This document shows, one piece after another, positions 1-5,440 of a stretch of DNA of 8,791 bases. This DNA comes from DASUFZ01 sp035541475 (GTDB lineage Bacteria > Myxococcota_A > UBA9160 > SMWR01). The position numbers were made by a program, and so were the translations under genes. The notes beneath the pieces are model-generated. The model was given only the letters and a program-made list of their open reading frames with translations. It searched no databases and was not told where the DNA came from. The stretch's first letter is position 1, and each line of letters starts with the position of its first letter. The stretch is taken from the NCBI GenBank assembly GCA_035541475.1, contig DATKND010000120.1, forward strand, positions 1 through 8,791, read 5' to 3'.

Positions 1-136
1 AGCAGCCGCCGTAGCGCCCGACGTCCTCACCCATCAGGAAGATGCGTTCGTCGCGCTGCAAGGCGTCGCGCAGGGCGGCGCGAATGGCTTCGCGGTAGGT
101 CATCTTCGTGGCGGGTGCTGGTGTCTCTTGCGTCAT
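1..136 (-). CDS. pdhB: Pyruvate dehydrogenase E1 component, beta subunit (partial, N-terminal 45 codons)
   Basis: Only the N-terminus is present; the gene continues past the left edge. The translation contains MTYREAIRAALRDAL followed by RIFLMGEDVGRYGG, the hallmark opening of E1-beta subunits of pyruvate and branched-chain 2-oxo acid dehydrogenases. The beta subunit pairs with E1-alpha and carries part of the thiamine diphosphate site, including the pyrimidine-contacting glutamate further in, which is not visible here. I chose the ATG at 136 because its ATGA overlaps the pdhA stop codon, typical of translational coupling, and a weak AGGTGA lies about 12 bases upstream. The alternative ATG at 103 (just before TYREA) has no visible ribosome binding site. 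The pyruvate assignment rests mainly on the adjacent alpha subunit; a branched-chain or acetoin E1-beta would look similar over this short stretch. Confidence 0.88.
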   Translation of the reverse strand, partial: MTQETPAPATKMTYREAIRAALRDALQRDERIFLMGEDVGRYGGC

Positions 137-1116
137 GATGACGAGTCACCTGCTTCGGAGTAGACGAACTTGGTCAGATCCCCGACCGGCTCCCAGGTGC
201 CGGCTTCCGCGAACGCTACGGCCTGCTCGATCGCTGATGCAATATCGGTTTCGATGCCGGCGACGTCATCGTCGGTGCACGCGCCTTCCTGCTGTAGCTG
301 CGTCACAAGTGCGGGGATCGGGTCGCGGTGCTTCCACTGTTCGATCTCTCGCTTGTCGCGATAGAGCTCCGGATCGAACATCGAGTGGGCGCGGAAGCGA
401 TAGGTGCGGAGCTCGAGGAACACGGGGCCCGCGCCCGAGCGCACGGCCAGCGCCGCCTCGTGCGCCGCGCGCGCCACCGCGCGCACGTCCATGCCGTCGA
501 CCGGCCAGGCGGGCATCTGGTAGCTCGCGGCCTTGAGACAGAGATCCGTCTGCGACTCCGAGCGCGCGAGCGCCGTGCCCATCGCGTAGTAGTTGTTCTC
601 GCAGCAGAAGAGCACGGGCAGGTGCCAGAGCGCCGCGAGGTTCATCGACTCGTGGAATTCGCCCTCGGCCACCGCGCCCTCGCCGAAGAAGCAGGCGCTG
701 ACGCGCGGCAGGCGTCGCATCGAATCCGCGAGCGCGAGGCCGACGGCGATCGGCAGACCGCCACCCACGATCGCGTTGCCGCCGTAGAAGCGCGTCGCCG
801 CGTCGAAGAGGTGCATCGAGCCACCGCGACCTCGCGACACGCCCTCCACCTTGCCGAACATCTCGGCCATGATGCGGCCCGGTGCGATCCCACGCGCGAG
901 CGCGTGGCCGTGCTCGCGGTAGGTCGCCACGACGGCGTCGTCCGCGGCGAGCGCTTGCATCACGCCGACCGCCACGGCCTCTTCGCCGATGTAGAGGTGC
1001 AGGAACCCGCGGATCGAGCCGGCCGAGTAGAGCTCGGCGCACTTCTCCTCGAAGCGCCGGATGCGGAGCATTCCACGCAGCAGCGCGAGATCCGCGGCGG
1101 TGTCGGCATCGCTCAC
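133..1116 (-). CDS. pdhA: Pyruvate dehydrogenase E1 component, alpha subunit
   Basis: 327 residues, the usual length for bacterial alpha2beta2-type E1-alpha. It decarboxylates pyruvate with thiamine diphosphate and passes the acetyl group to lipoylated E2. Visible landmarks are RRFEEKCAELY at 20-30, FLHLYIGEEA at 38-47, YREHGHALARG at 66-76, GRGGSMHLFD at 96-105, FYGGNAIVGGG at 110-120, the cofactor motif from GEG (145-147) to NN (174-175), and YRFRAHSMFDP at 239-249, equivalent to the conserved phosphorylation-loop HS of eukaryotic E1-alpha. The FYGGN, CENN-YAMGT and RAHSMFDP segments favour pyruvate dehydrogenase over acetoin dehydrogenase. The usual GDG of the cofactor motif is GEG here. 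The GTG start at 1116 overlaps the acsA stop (GTGA) and has a GGAGG seven bases upstream. The open frame extends further upstream to about 1551, but that part overlaps acsA and does not resemble an E1 protein. Confidence 0.93.
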   Translation of the reverse strand: MSDADTAADLALLRGMLRIRRFEEKCAELYSAGSIRGFLHLYIGEEAVAVGVMQALAADDAVVATYREHGHALARGIAPGRIMAEMFGKVEGVSRGRGGSMHLFDAATRFYGGNAIVGGGLPIAVGLALADSMRRLPRVSACFFGEGAVAEGEFHESMNLAALWHLPVLFCCENNYYAMGTALARSESQTDLCLKAASYQMPAWPVDGMDVRAVARAAHEAALAVRSGAGPVFLELRTYRFRAHSMFDPELYRDKREIEQWKHRDPIPALVTQLQQEGACTDDDVAGIETDIASAIEQAVAFAEAGTWEPVGDLTKFVYSEAGDSSS

Positions 1117-2879
1117 GCGCCGTCCTCCAAGGTCGAGAGATCGCCCTCCGGCAGCCCGAGCTCCCGCGCGCGCAGCAATCTCCGCATGATCTTCCCGCTG
1201 CGCGTGCGCGGCAGCGCGTCCCGGAAATCGATCGAGCGCGGGGCGGTCGCGGGTCCGAGCCGGCGGCGCGCGTGCGCGAGGATGTCGAGGCGGAGCGGCT
1301 CGCCCGGCTCCTGGCCGCGCGCCAGCACGACGAATGCCTTCACGACTTCGCCGGCCACCGGGTCGGGCACGCCGATCACCGCGGCGCCCGCCACGGCGGG
1401 ATGCTCGAGCAGCACGCTCTCCACCTCGAACGGGCCGATCAGGTGACCCGCTGTCTTGATCACGTCGTCGCCTCGCCCGACGAACCAGTAGTACCCATCG
1501 GCGTCGCGACGGGCGAGGTCGCCCGAGAGATACCAGCCCTCGCGGAAGCATTTCCGGTAGCGCTCGTCGTCGCCGAGATAGGCGCGGAACATCGAAGGCC
1601 AGCCGGCGCGCAGCGCGAGCTCACCCTCGACATCAGGCGCTTCGATCACGTCGACGCCGCCGTCCTCGCGGCGCCGCACGATCGCCGCCTCCACGCCGGG
1701 CAGCGGGCGACCCATCGAGCCGGGCCGGATCTCGCAGGCCGCGTAGTTCGCGACCATGATCCCGCCCGTCTCGGTCTGCCACCAGTTGTCGTGGATCGGC
1801 ATTCCGAAGGCTTCCACGCCCCACACCACCGCCTCGGGATCGAGCGGCTCACCGACGCTCGCGACGAAGCGCAGCGCGGGCAGCTCGCCGCGCGGCACGA
1901 GCTCGACGCCCGCGCGCATCAGCATGCGGATCGCCGTCGGAGCCGTGTACCAGATACTGACCCGCTCGGAGCGGAGCGTCGCGTACCAGAGCGGCGCGTC
2001 GAACTCCTCCTCGAGCACGATGCTGCGGATCCCGTGCAGGAGCGGCGCCAGGATTCCGTAGGACGTGCCCGTCACCCAGCCCGGGTCGGCCGTACACCAG
2101 AATACGTCGTCGTCGTGGAAGTCGAGCGCGAAGGCGCCGGTCGCATGGTGCGCAACCGCCGCCTCGTGCACGTGCAGGGCGCCCTTCGGCATGCCCGTCG
2201 TGCCGCTGGTGAAGTGGAGCAGCGCCGGATCCTCGGGGTCGGTCGGGCCGATCTCGAACTCGGGCGACGCCCGCTGCATGCGCGCGGAGATCGGCACGAG
2301 GCCCGCGCCGGGAAGCGGCTCGTCGCCGACGAGCAGCACGTGCTCGAGCTCGGGCAGAGCGTCGCGCACCGGCGCCACCTTACGCCGGTAGAACGAAGGC
2401 GTCGTCACGAGCACGCGGCCATTGCCGCGCGCGAGGCGCATGCGCAGCGGCTCCGGCCCGAAGGCGGAGAAGAGCGGGCAGAAGACGCTCCGGTTCTTCA
2501 GCGTCCCGAGCGCCGAGACGTAGAGCTCGGGCACGCGCCCGAGCAACGAGAACACGCGCTCGCCGGGGCCCACGCCGAGGTCCCGCAGCACGTTCGCGAA
2601 GCGGCTGGTCTGCTCACGCAATGACGCGTAGGTGAGCTCGCGCGCCACACCGCGCCGGTTCACGAAGCGCAGCGCCACGCGCTGCGCGCGCGGGCCGACG
2701 GCGTGTCGGTCCACAGCCTCGTGGGCCAGATTGAGCCCGCGTCCACCGGGCAGCCCGTCGAGCTGCGCCCGCGCCGACTTCCATGAGAAGGCAGCGCAGG
2801 TCTCGGCGTAGTCGCGAAGGTTCGGCGCGACTCGCAGCCCTTGCAGGTCCTTCTCGATCCGCTTCGCGGTCGGTTTCAC
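1113..2879 (-). CDS. acsA: Acetyl-CoA synthetase (AMP-forming), AcsA type
   Basis: 588 residues from the GTG at 2879, close to Bacillus AcsA (about 572). It activates acetate with ATP to acetyl-AMP and then acetyl-CoA in the cytoplasm. Visible adenylate-forming motifs are TSGTTGMPKG at 224-233, CTADPGWVTGTSYG at 262-275, SVGEPLDPEA at 341-350, HDNWWQTETGG at 363-373, GWYLSGD at 448-454, GRGDDVIKTAG at 468-478 and RTRSGKIMRR near the end, with Lys563 as the catalytic lysine of the second half-reaction. In this family that lysine is the target of reversible acetylation by Pat/AcuA enzymes. The double Trp in HDNWW is the feature that restricts known Acs enzymes to acetate. The N-terminal NLRDYAET and C-terminal LPEGDLSTLED match the AcsA subfamily end to end. 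The start is not certain: AGGAG lies only two bases before the GTG. The frame stays open upstream to TTG 2924, also with GTG 2909, but those residues are not AcsA-like. First gene of the acsA-pdhA-pdhB set. Confidence 0.92.
   Translation of the reverse strand: MKPTAKRIEKDLQGLRVAPNLRDYAETCAAFSWKSARAQLDGLPGGRGLNLAHEAVDRHAVGPRAQRVALRFVNRRGVARELTYASLREQTSRFANVLRDLGVGPGERVFSLLGRVPELYVSALGTLKNRSVFCPLFSAFGPEPLRMRLARGNGRVLVTTPSFYRRKVAPVRDALPELEHVLLVGDEPLPGAGLVPISARMQRASPEFEIGPTDPEDPALLHFTSGTTGMPKGALHVHEAAVAHHATGAFALDFHDDDVFWCTADPGWVTGTSYGILAPLLHGIRSIVLEEEFDAPLWYATLRSERVSIWYTAPTAIRMLMRAGVELVPRGELPALRFVASVGEPLDPEAVVWGVEAFGMPIHDNWWQTETGGIMVANYAACEIRPGSMGRPLPGVEAAIVRRREDGGVDVIEAPDVEGELALRAGWPSMFRAYLGDDERYRKCFREGWYLSGDLARRDADGYYWFVGRGDDVIKTAGHLIGPFEVESVLLEHPAVAGAAVIGVPDPVAGEVVKAFVVLARGQEPGEPLRLDILAHARRRLGPATAPRSIDFRDALPRTRSGKIMRRLLRARELGLPEGDLSTLEDGA
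1124..1128 (-). promoter_or_regulatory. Ribosome binding site for pdhA that fixes its GTG start
   Basis: GGAGG on the minus strand, seven bases before the GTG at 1116, lying inside the last codons of acsA. It supports the short 327-residue PdhA rather than the long upstream extension, and implies coupled translation with acsA. Confidence 0.75.
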
Positions 2880-2892
2880 GTCTCCTGCGTCG

Positions 2893-2908
2893 AGCAAGCG
2901 ACATGCCA
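2893..2908 (-). promoter_or_regulatory. Sigma-54-like -24/-12 element upstream of acsA (tentative)
   Basis: On the minus strand the sequence reads TGGCATG-N4-TTGCT, one mismatch from the sigma-54 consensus TGGCACG-N4-TTGCW and with the obligatory GG-N10-GC spacing. It points towards acsA. The expected transcription start would be around 2882, only about three bases before the chosen GTG, leaving almost no leader. That is unusual and is the main reason for low confidence. Confidence 0.3.
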
Positions 2909-2940
2909 CGCAACGCCGCAGCAACTACCGGTTTGCGCTC

Positions 2941-2959
2941 GGCAGAGCGGCTCTCTGCC
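2941..2959. repeat. Inverted repeat in the acsA/channel divergent spacer
   Basis: GGCAGAG-CGGCT-CTCTGCC: perfect 7-base arms with a 5-base centre, in the 184-base divergent spacer (2880-3063). Its position between two outward-facing genes would suit a shared operator. I see no known regulator consensus in it. The rest of the spacer holds the sigma-54-like site at 2893-2908 and the elements just upstream of the channel gene. Confidence 0.4.
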
Positions 2960-3028
2960 CCGCATCGAGGCGAATCACCCCAGGCTCCGGGTGTGGTCTA
3001 GCTCATCCGGCTCGCGGCGCGACGCGGA

Positions 3029-3054
3029 TATCATCGCGGCTCCCGTGTCACGGG
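3029..3054 (+). promoter_or_regulatory. Possible -10 box and 13-base dyad in front of the channel gene
   Basis: TATCAT at 3029-3034 matches five of six bases of the sigma-70 -10 consensus, although no good -35 box lies 16-18 bases upstream. It is followed by CCCGTG-T-CACGGG (3042-3054), a perfect dyad with 6-base arms that ends two bases before the GAGGAG ribosome binding site at 3056-3061. If transcription starts near 3041, the dyad would be an operator at +1 or a hairpin at the very 5' end of the mRNA. Confidence 0.35.
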
Positions 3055-3063
3055 TGAGGAGCG

Positions 3064-4086
3064 GTGGCGCCGGACGACGATCGGACGCAGCGGGCCTCGC
3101 ACTGGCGGGTGATCGGCGCCGCGGTCGCGCTCGTCGTCCTCACCGCGATCGGCACGCTCGGCTACGTGTGGATCGAGGGTGCCTCCTTCACCGACGCCCT
3201 CTACTTCACCGTCATCACGCTGACCACCGTCGGCTACGGCGAGGTCTTTCCTCTGTCTCCGGCGGGGCGCTGGTTCACGATGGCGCTGCTGACCATCGGG
3301 GTCGGCCTCGCCTTCTACACCGTGGTCGCGCTCGCCGCCTTCGTCTTCGAGGGCGAGCTCCGCAGCATCCTCGGGAGGCGCAGCATGCAGCAGACGATCG
3401 ATCAGCTCCGCGACCACGTCGTGGTGTGCGGCTTCGGACGCCTCGGGCGCGCGGTCGCGCGCCACCTCGAGGAGGCGGGCACGCCGTTCCTCGTGATCGA
3501 GAGCGACCCGAAGCACCAGGACGAGTGCGAGCAGCAGGGATTCCTCTGCGTGCGCGGTTCGGCGCTCGACGAGCGCATGCTCGAGCGCGCGGGCCTCGCG
3601 CGCGCAAGCGCGATCGTGGCCGCGACCGCCAGCGACGCGGACAACGTCTTCATCGCGCTCTCCGCGCGCGACCTGAATCCGGACATCGAAGTGCACGCGC
3701 GCGCGGAGACACCGATCGGCGTACGCCGGCTTCGCCAGGCCGGCGCCAACCAGGTGATCTCGCCCCACCAGCTCGGCGGACAACGCATCGCCAACGCGAT
3801 CGCGCGCCCGGCGCTGGTCGAGTTCATCGAGCTCACGACGCCGGGCAGCGGCGAGGACGTCGACCTCGAGGAGCTCCAGGTCGGCGTGCAGAGCCCGCTC
3901 TGCGGCGTGACGCTCGACGCGCTGCCCGGGCGCGGCGTGCGCGTGTCGGTCATGGCGATCAAGCCCGACGGCGAGCCGCTGCGCCTGAACCCCGGCGCGC
4001 GCGACGCGCTGCGAGGCGGCGACCGCTTGATCGTGGTCGGCGACCGCGCGAACCTGGCGCGCCTCGCGGAGCTCGCGAGCGACTGA
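3064..4086 (+). CDS. Potassium channel with cytoplasmic RCK (TrkA-N/TrkA-C) domain, MthK-like
   Basis: 340 residues, almost the length of archaeal MthK. It has a membrane helix at about 14-36, a pore helix with selectivity filter TVGYGE at 55-60, a second membrane helix at about 70-93, a Rossmann RCK N-lobe starting at HVVVCGFGRLGR (118-129) with acidic E146 at the end of strand 2, and an RCK C-lobe at about 262-340. Such proteins form tetrameric inner-membrane K+ channels gated by ligands on the RCK ring. The intact GFGRLG suggests a nucleotide or NAD(H)-type ligand, whereas by my alignment two of the three MthK calcium ligands are replaced (Ala and Arg213, with Glu215 kept). The GTG at 3064 is the first possible start because an in-frame TGA lies at 3055. 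GAGGAG sits only two bases before it. The gene is divergent from acsA and convergent with the acetyltransferase gene. Confidence 0.92.
   Translation: MAPDDDRTQRASHWRVIGAAVALVVLTAIGTLGYVWIEGASFTDALYFTVITLTTVGYGEVFPLSPAGRWFTMALLTIGVGLAFYTVVALAAFVFEGELRSILGRRSMQQTIDQLRDHVVVCGFGRLGRAVARHLEEAGTPFLVIESDPKHQDECEQQGFLCVRGSALDERMLERAGLARASAIVAATASDADNVFIALSARDLNPDIEVHARAETPIGVRRLRQAGANQVISPHQLGGQRIANAIARPALVEFIELTTPGSGEDVDLEELQVGVQSPLCGVTLDALPGRGVRVSVMAIKPDGEPLRLNPGARDALRGGDRLIVVGDRANLARLAELASD
3373..3387 (+). promoter_or_regulatory. Internal ribosome binding site and ATG at the pore/RCK junction
   Basis: GGGAGG at 3373-3378, six bases, then ATG at 3385-3387, in frame with the channel (Met108). This is a better-spaced ribosome binding site than the one at the annotated start. 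Arg105, encoded inside it, is the only AGG among about 30 arginine codons in the gene (nearly all others are CGC). Initiation here would give a soluble RCK protein of 233 residues (3385-4086) starting just before the Rossmann fold. MthK is known to make free RCK subunits from an internal start at Met107, almost the same position. Confidence 0.55.
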
Positions 4087-4102
4087 CTCTGCCGTCCTTC
4101 GC

Positions 4103-4121
4103 GTCGGCCGACTATCGTCGG
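4103..4121. repeat. Palindrome/short hairpin between convergent genes
   Basis: The 43-base gap between the channel stop and the acetyltransferase stop contains the perfect palindrome GTCGGCCGAC (4103-4112). It overlaps a CCGAC-TATC-GTCGG stem-loop (4108-4112 with 4117-4121). A bidirectional terminator is possible from position, but the stems are short and no clear T-tract follows on either strand. Confidence 0.3.
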
Positions 4122-4129
4122 GCTCCTTG

Positions 4130-4768
4130 CTAGGGCCGGTCGCGCTTGGCGTCGGTGAGTCGCTCGCGCGCGTGCGCGAGCGCCGCGTCGTGGCGCTGCA
4201 AGGTCGCCTCGCGCGAGTGTCGGGTCGGATCGATCTCGAGCGAGACCTCGAGCACGCTGCCGTCGCGCTTCAGGCTGCGCGGGAAGCCGGCGTCGCGGAA
4301 GACCTCGATCATGCGCCGGTTCTGCGCGAGCACGCTGGCCGTGAAGCGGTGCAGCCCGCGCTCGTGCGCGTAGGCCGCGAGCCGTTCGAGCAGCAAGGTG
4401 CCGAGGCCGCGCCCCTGCTGCGCGTCCTCCACCTGGAAGGCGACCTCGGCCGATGCGTCGTCGCCTTCGCGACGCACGTAGCAGGCATAGGCGGCGACGC
4501 GCCCCTGCACGAAGGCGACGAAGGCCATGCGGTCGCGGTAGTCGACCGTGACGTCGCGCAGGATCTCGGTCGGCGGCAGTCTGCGTCGCGCGCTGAAGTA
4601 GCGCAGGTACTGCGACTCGCCGGACATCCGGCCGTGCAGCGCGGCGAGCTCGTCGCGATCCTCGACGCGCACCGGCCGCACGAACGCGAGCCCGCCGTCC
4701 GCGAGCACGACGTGCCCTTCCCATCCTTCCGGATAGCCACTCGGCGACGTCTCGGAGCGAGCGTCCAT
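4130..4768 (-). CDS. GNAT N-acetyltransferase resembling the GNAT domain of Pat-type protein lysine acetyltransferases
   Basis: 212 residues from the ATG at 4768, which has GAGG eight bases upstream; a GTG at 4798 would add ten residues but lacks a ribosome binding site. The order of motifs matches the GNAT part of Pat enzymes: YPEGWEGHVVLADGG at 12-26, FVRPVRVEDRDEL at 29-41, SQYLRYFS at 52-59, VDYRDRMAFVAF at 75-86, SAEVAFQVED at 106-115 with Glu108 as candidate general base, the acetyl-CoA loop QQGRGLGTLLLE at 117-128, and ENR-like AQNRRMIEVFRDAGF at 148-162. In the fused actinobacterial forms, a linker beginning near EIDP (178-181) leads into a CoA-binding, acyl-CoA-synthetase-like half; here the protein stops at that point. 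No cyclic-nucleotide or amino-acid-binding domain is attached. Family homologues acetylate the active-site lysine of acetyl-CoA synthetase, and acsA lies nearby. The protein-acetylating role is inferred; a small-molecule acetyltransferase is possible. Confidence 0.82.
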   Translation of the reverse strand: MDARSETSPSGYPEGWEGHVVLADGGLAFVRPVRVEDRDELAALHGRMSGESQYLRYFSARRRLPPTEILRDVTVDYRDRMAFVAFVQGRVAAYACYVRREGDDASAEVAFQVEDAQQGRGLGTLLLERLAAYAHERGLHRFTASVLAQNRRMIEVFRDAGFPRSLKRDGSVLEVSLEIDPTRHSREATLQRHDAALAHARERLTDAKRDRP

Positions 4769-4960
4769 GCGCAGCGCCTCGCGGCGCGAGGATGACACGT
4801 CGCGCCGGAGCGAGGACGAGATCGTGGCCCGGCCCTTGCACTCTCACTCATGCGGCTGCGGACGCGCTCCGAGTTCGGGACAATGCGCCTCGCAGCGCGG
4901 TCCGGGGGGAGGGGCGCGGCGCCTCGAACCCCGGTCCAGTTCGAGAGGAGCGGGAATCGG

Positions 4961-5440
4961 ATGGCAATGCGAATCGGTGCGCGCGCCGGCGCGGTCGCAA
5001 CGGCGGTTCTTCTCTGCGGAGCGGCGTTCGCCGACCCTCCCGCCGACAAGGACGCGAGCCCGGACGTCGACATGACGCTCGCGGAGATGGGCAAGCCCTA
5101 CTTCCAGGCCTACTGCGCGAGCTGTCACGGGGTCTCGGGGCGCGGCGACGGTCCCGCGTCGGTGTCGCTGCGCGCGCGTCCCGCCGATCTCACCCAGATC
5201 GCCGCGCGCCGCGGCGGCAAGTTCTCGCGCGGAGAGATCGCGCAGTTCATCGACGGCCGCTTCTCCGTCTCCGCGCACGGATCGCGCGAGATGCCGGTGT
5301 GGGGCGAGGTCTTCACGCGGGACATCCCCGAGGCGGACGTGGCCGAGTCGATCGCGCGCGGCAAGGTGCTCGTGCTGGTGGAGTACCTGAAATCCATCCA
5401 GGCCCCGGCGCCGAAGGCCGAGCCGAAGTCCAGGCCGTGA
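4961..5440 (+). CDS. Periplasmic monoheme cytochrome c (class I-like)
   Basis: 159 residues. A signal peptide (residues 1-24: basic start, hydrophobic core, likely cleavage after AFA) is followed by one CASCH heme-binding motif at 52-56 in the context GKPYFQAYCASCHG, then RGDGPAS and RPADLTQ, and Met111 in EMPVWG as the probable distal iron ligand. This is the layout of small soluble cytochromes of the cytochrome c/CBB3-III fold, which carry electrons in the periplasm. The last 20 residues are rich in Pro, Ala and Lys. I chose the ATG at 4961 because AGGAG lies ten bases upstream and it opens directly into the signal peptide; the frame is open back to 4850 but the extra residues are Arg-rich and unlike a leader. 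The stop overlaps the start of the next gene (GTGA), so the two products are probably made together. Confidence 0.88.
   Translation: MAMRIGARAGAVATAVLLCGAAFADPPADKDASPDVDMTLAEMGKPYFQAYCASCHGVSGRGDGPASVSLRARPADLTQIAARRGGKFSRGEIAQFIDGRFSVSAHGSREMPVWGEVFTRDIPEADVAESIARGKVLVLVEYLKSIQAPAPKAEPKSRP

Noticed and set aside
133..1116. Acetoin dehydrogenase E1-alpha (acoA) as the identity of pdhA
   Set aside because: FYGGN, CENN-YAMGT and YRFRAHSMFDP are closer to pyruvate dehydrogenase E1-alpha; acetoin enzymes have different sequences in these segments. Not fully excluded without a tree.
882..2624. Long plus-strand open frame opposite acsA (580 codons)
   Set aside because: Arg/His/Ala-rich low-complexity translation without domain motifs, lying antisense to the clearly homologous acsA; typical of high-G+C DNA where stops are rare in all frames.
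2841..4133. Plus-strand open frame overlapping the channel gene in another frame, and the minus-strand frames at 3031-3783 and 3402-4847
   Set aside because: Translations are Arg-rich and shadow the channel and acetyltransferase genes, which have recognisable folds in their own frames.
4850..4960. Upstream start for the cytochrome at 4850
   Set aside because: Adds 37 Arg/Gly-rich residues before an otherwise normal signal peptide and has no ribosome binding site; ATG 4961 has AGGAG ten bases upstream.
4769..4960. Promoter boxes in the divergent acetyltransferase/cytochrome spacer (TTGCAC at 4836, GACAAT near 4879)
   Set aside because: The two hexamers are not at a usable mutual spacing and neither has a matching partner box; the small inverted repeats here (for example GGCGC-G-GCGCC) are expected in such G+C-rich DNA.
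4792..5436. N-terminal extension of the heme/TPR-like protein back to 4792, or a frameshifted fusion with the cytochrome
   Set aside because: The extension overlaps the whole cytochrome gene in another frame and is Arg-rich; the cytochrome has its own stop, and a signal peptide begins exactly at the GTGA overlap, so these are two separate intact genes.
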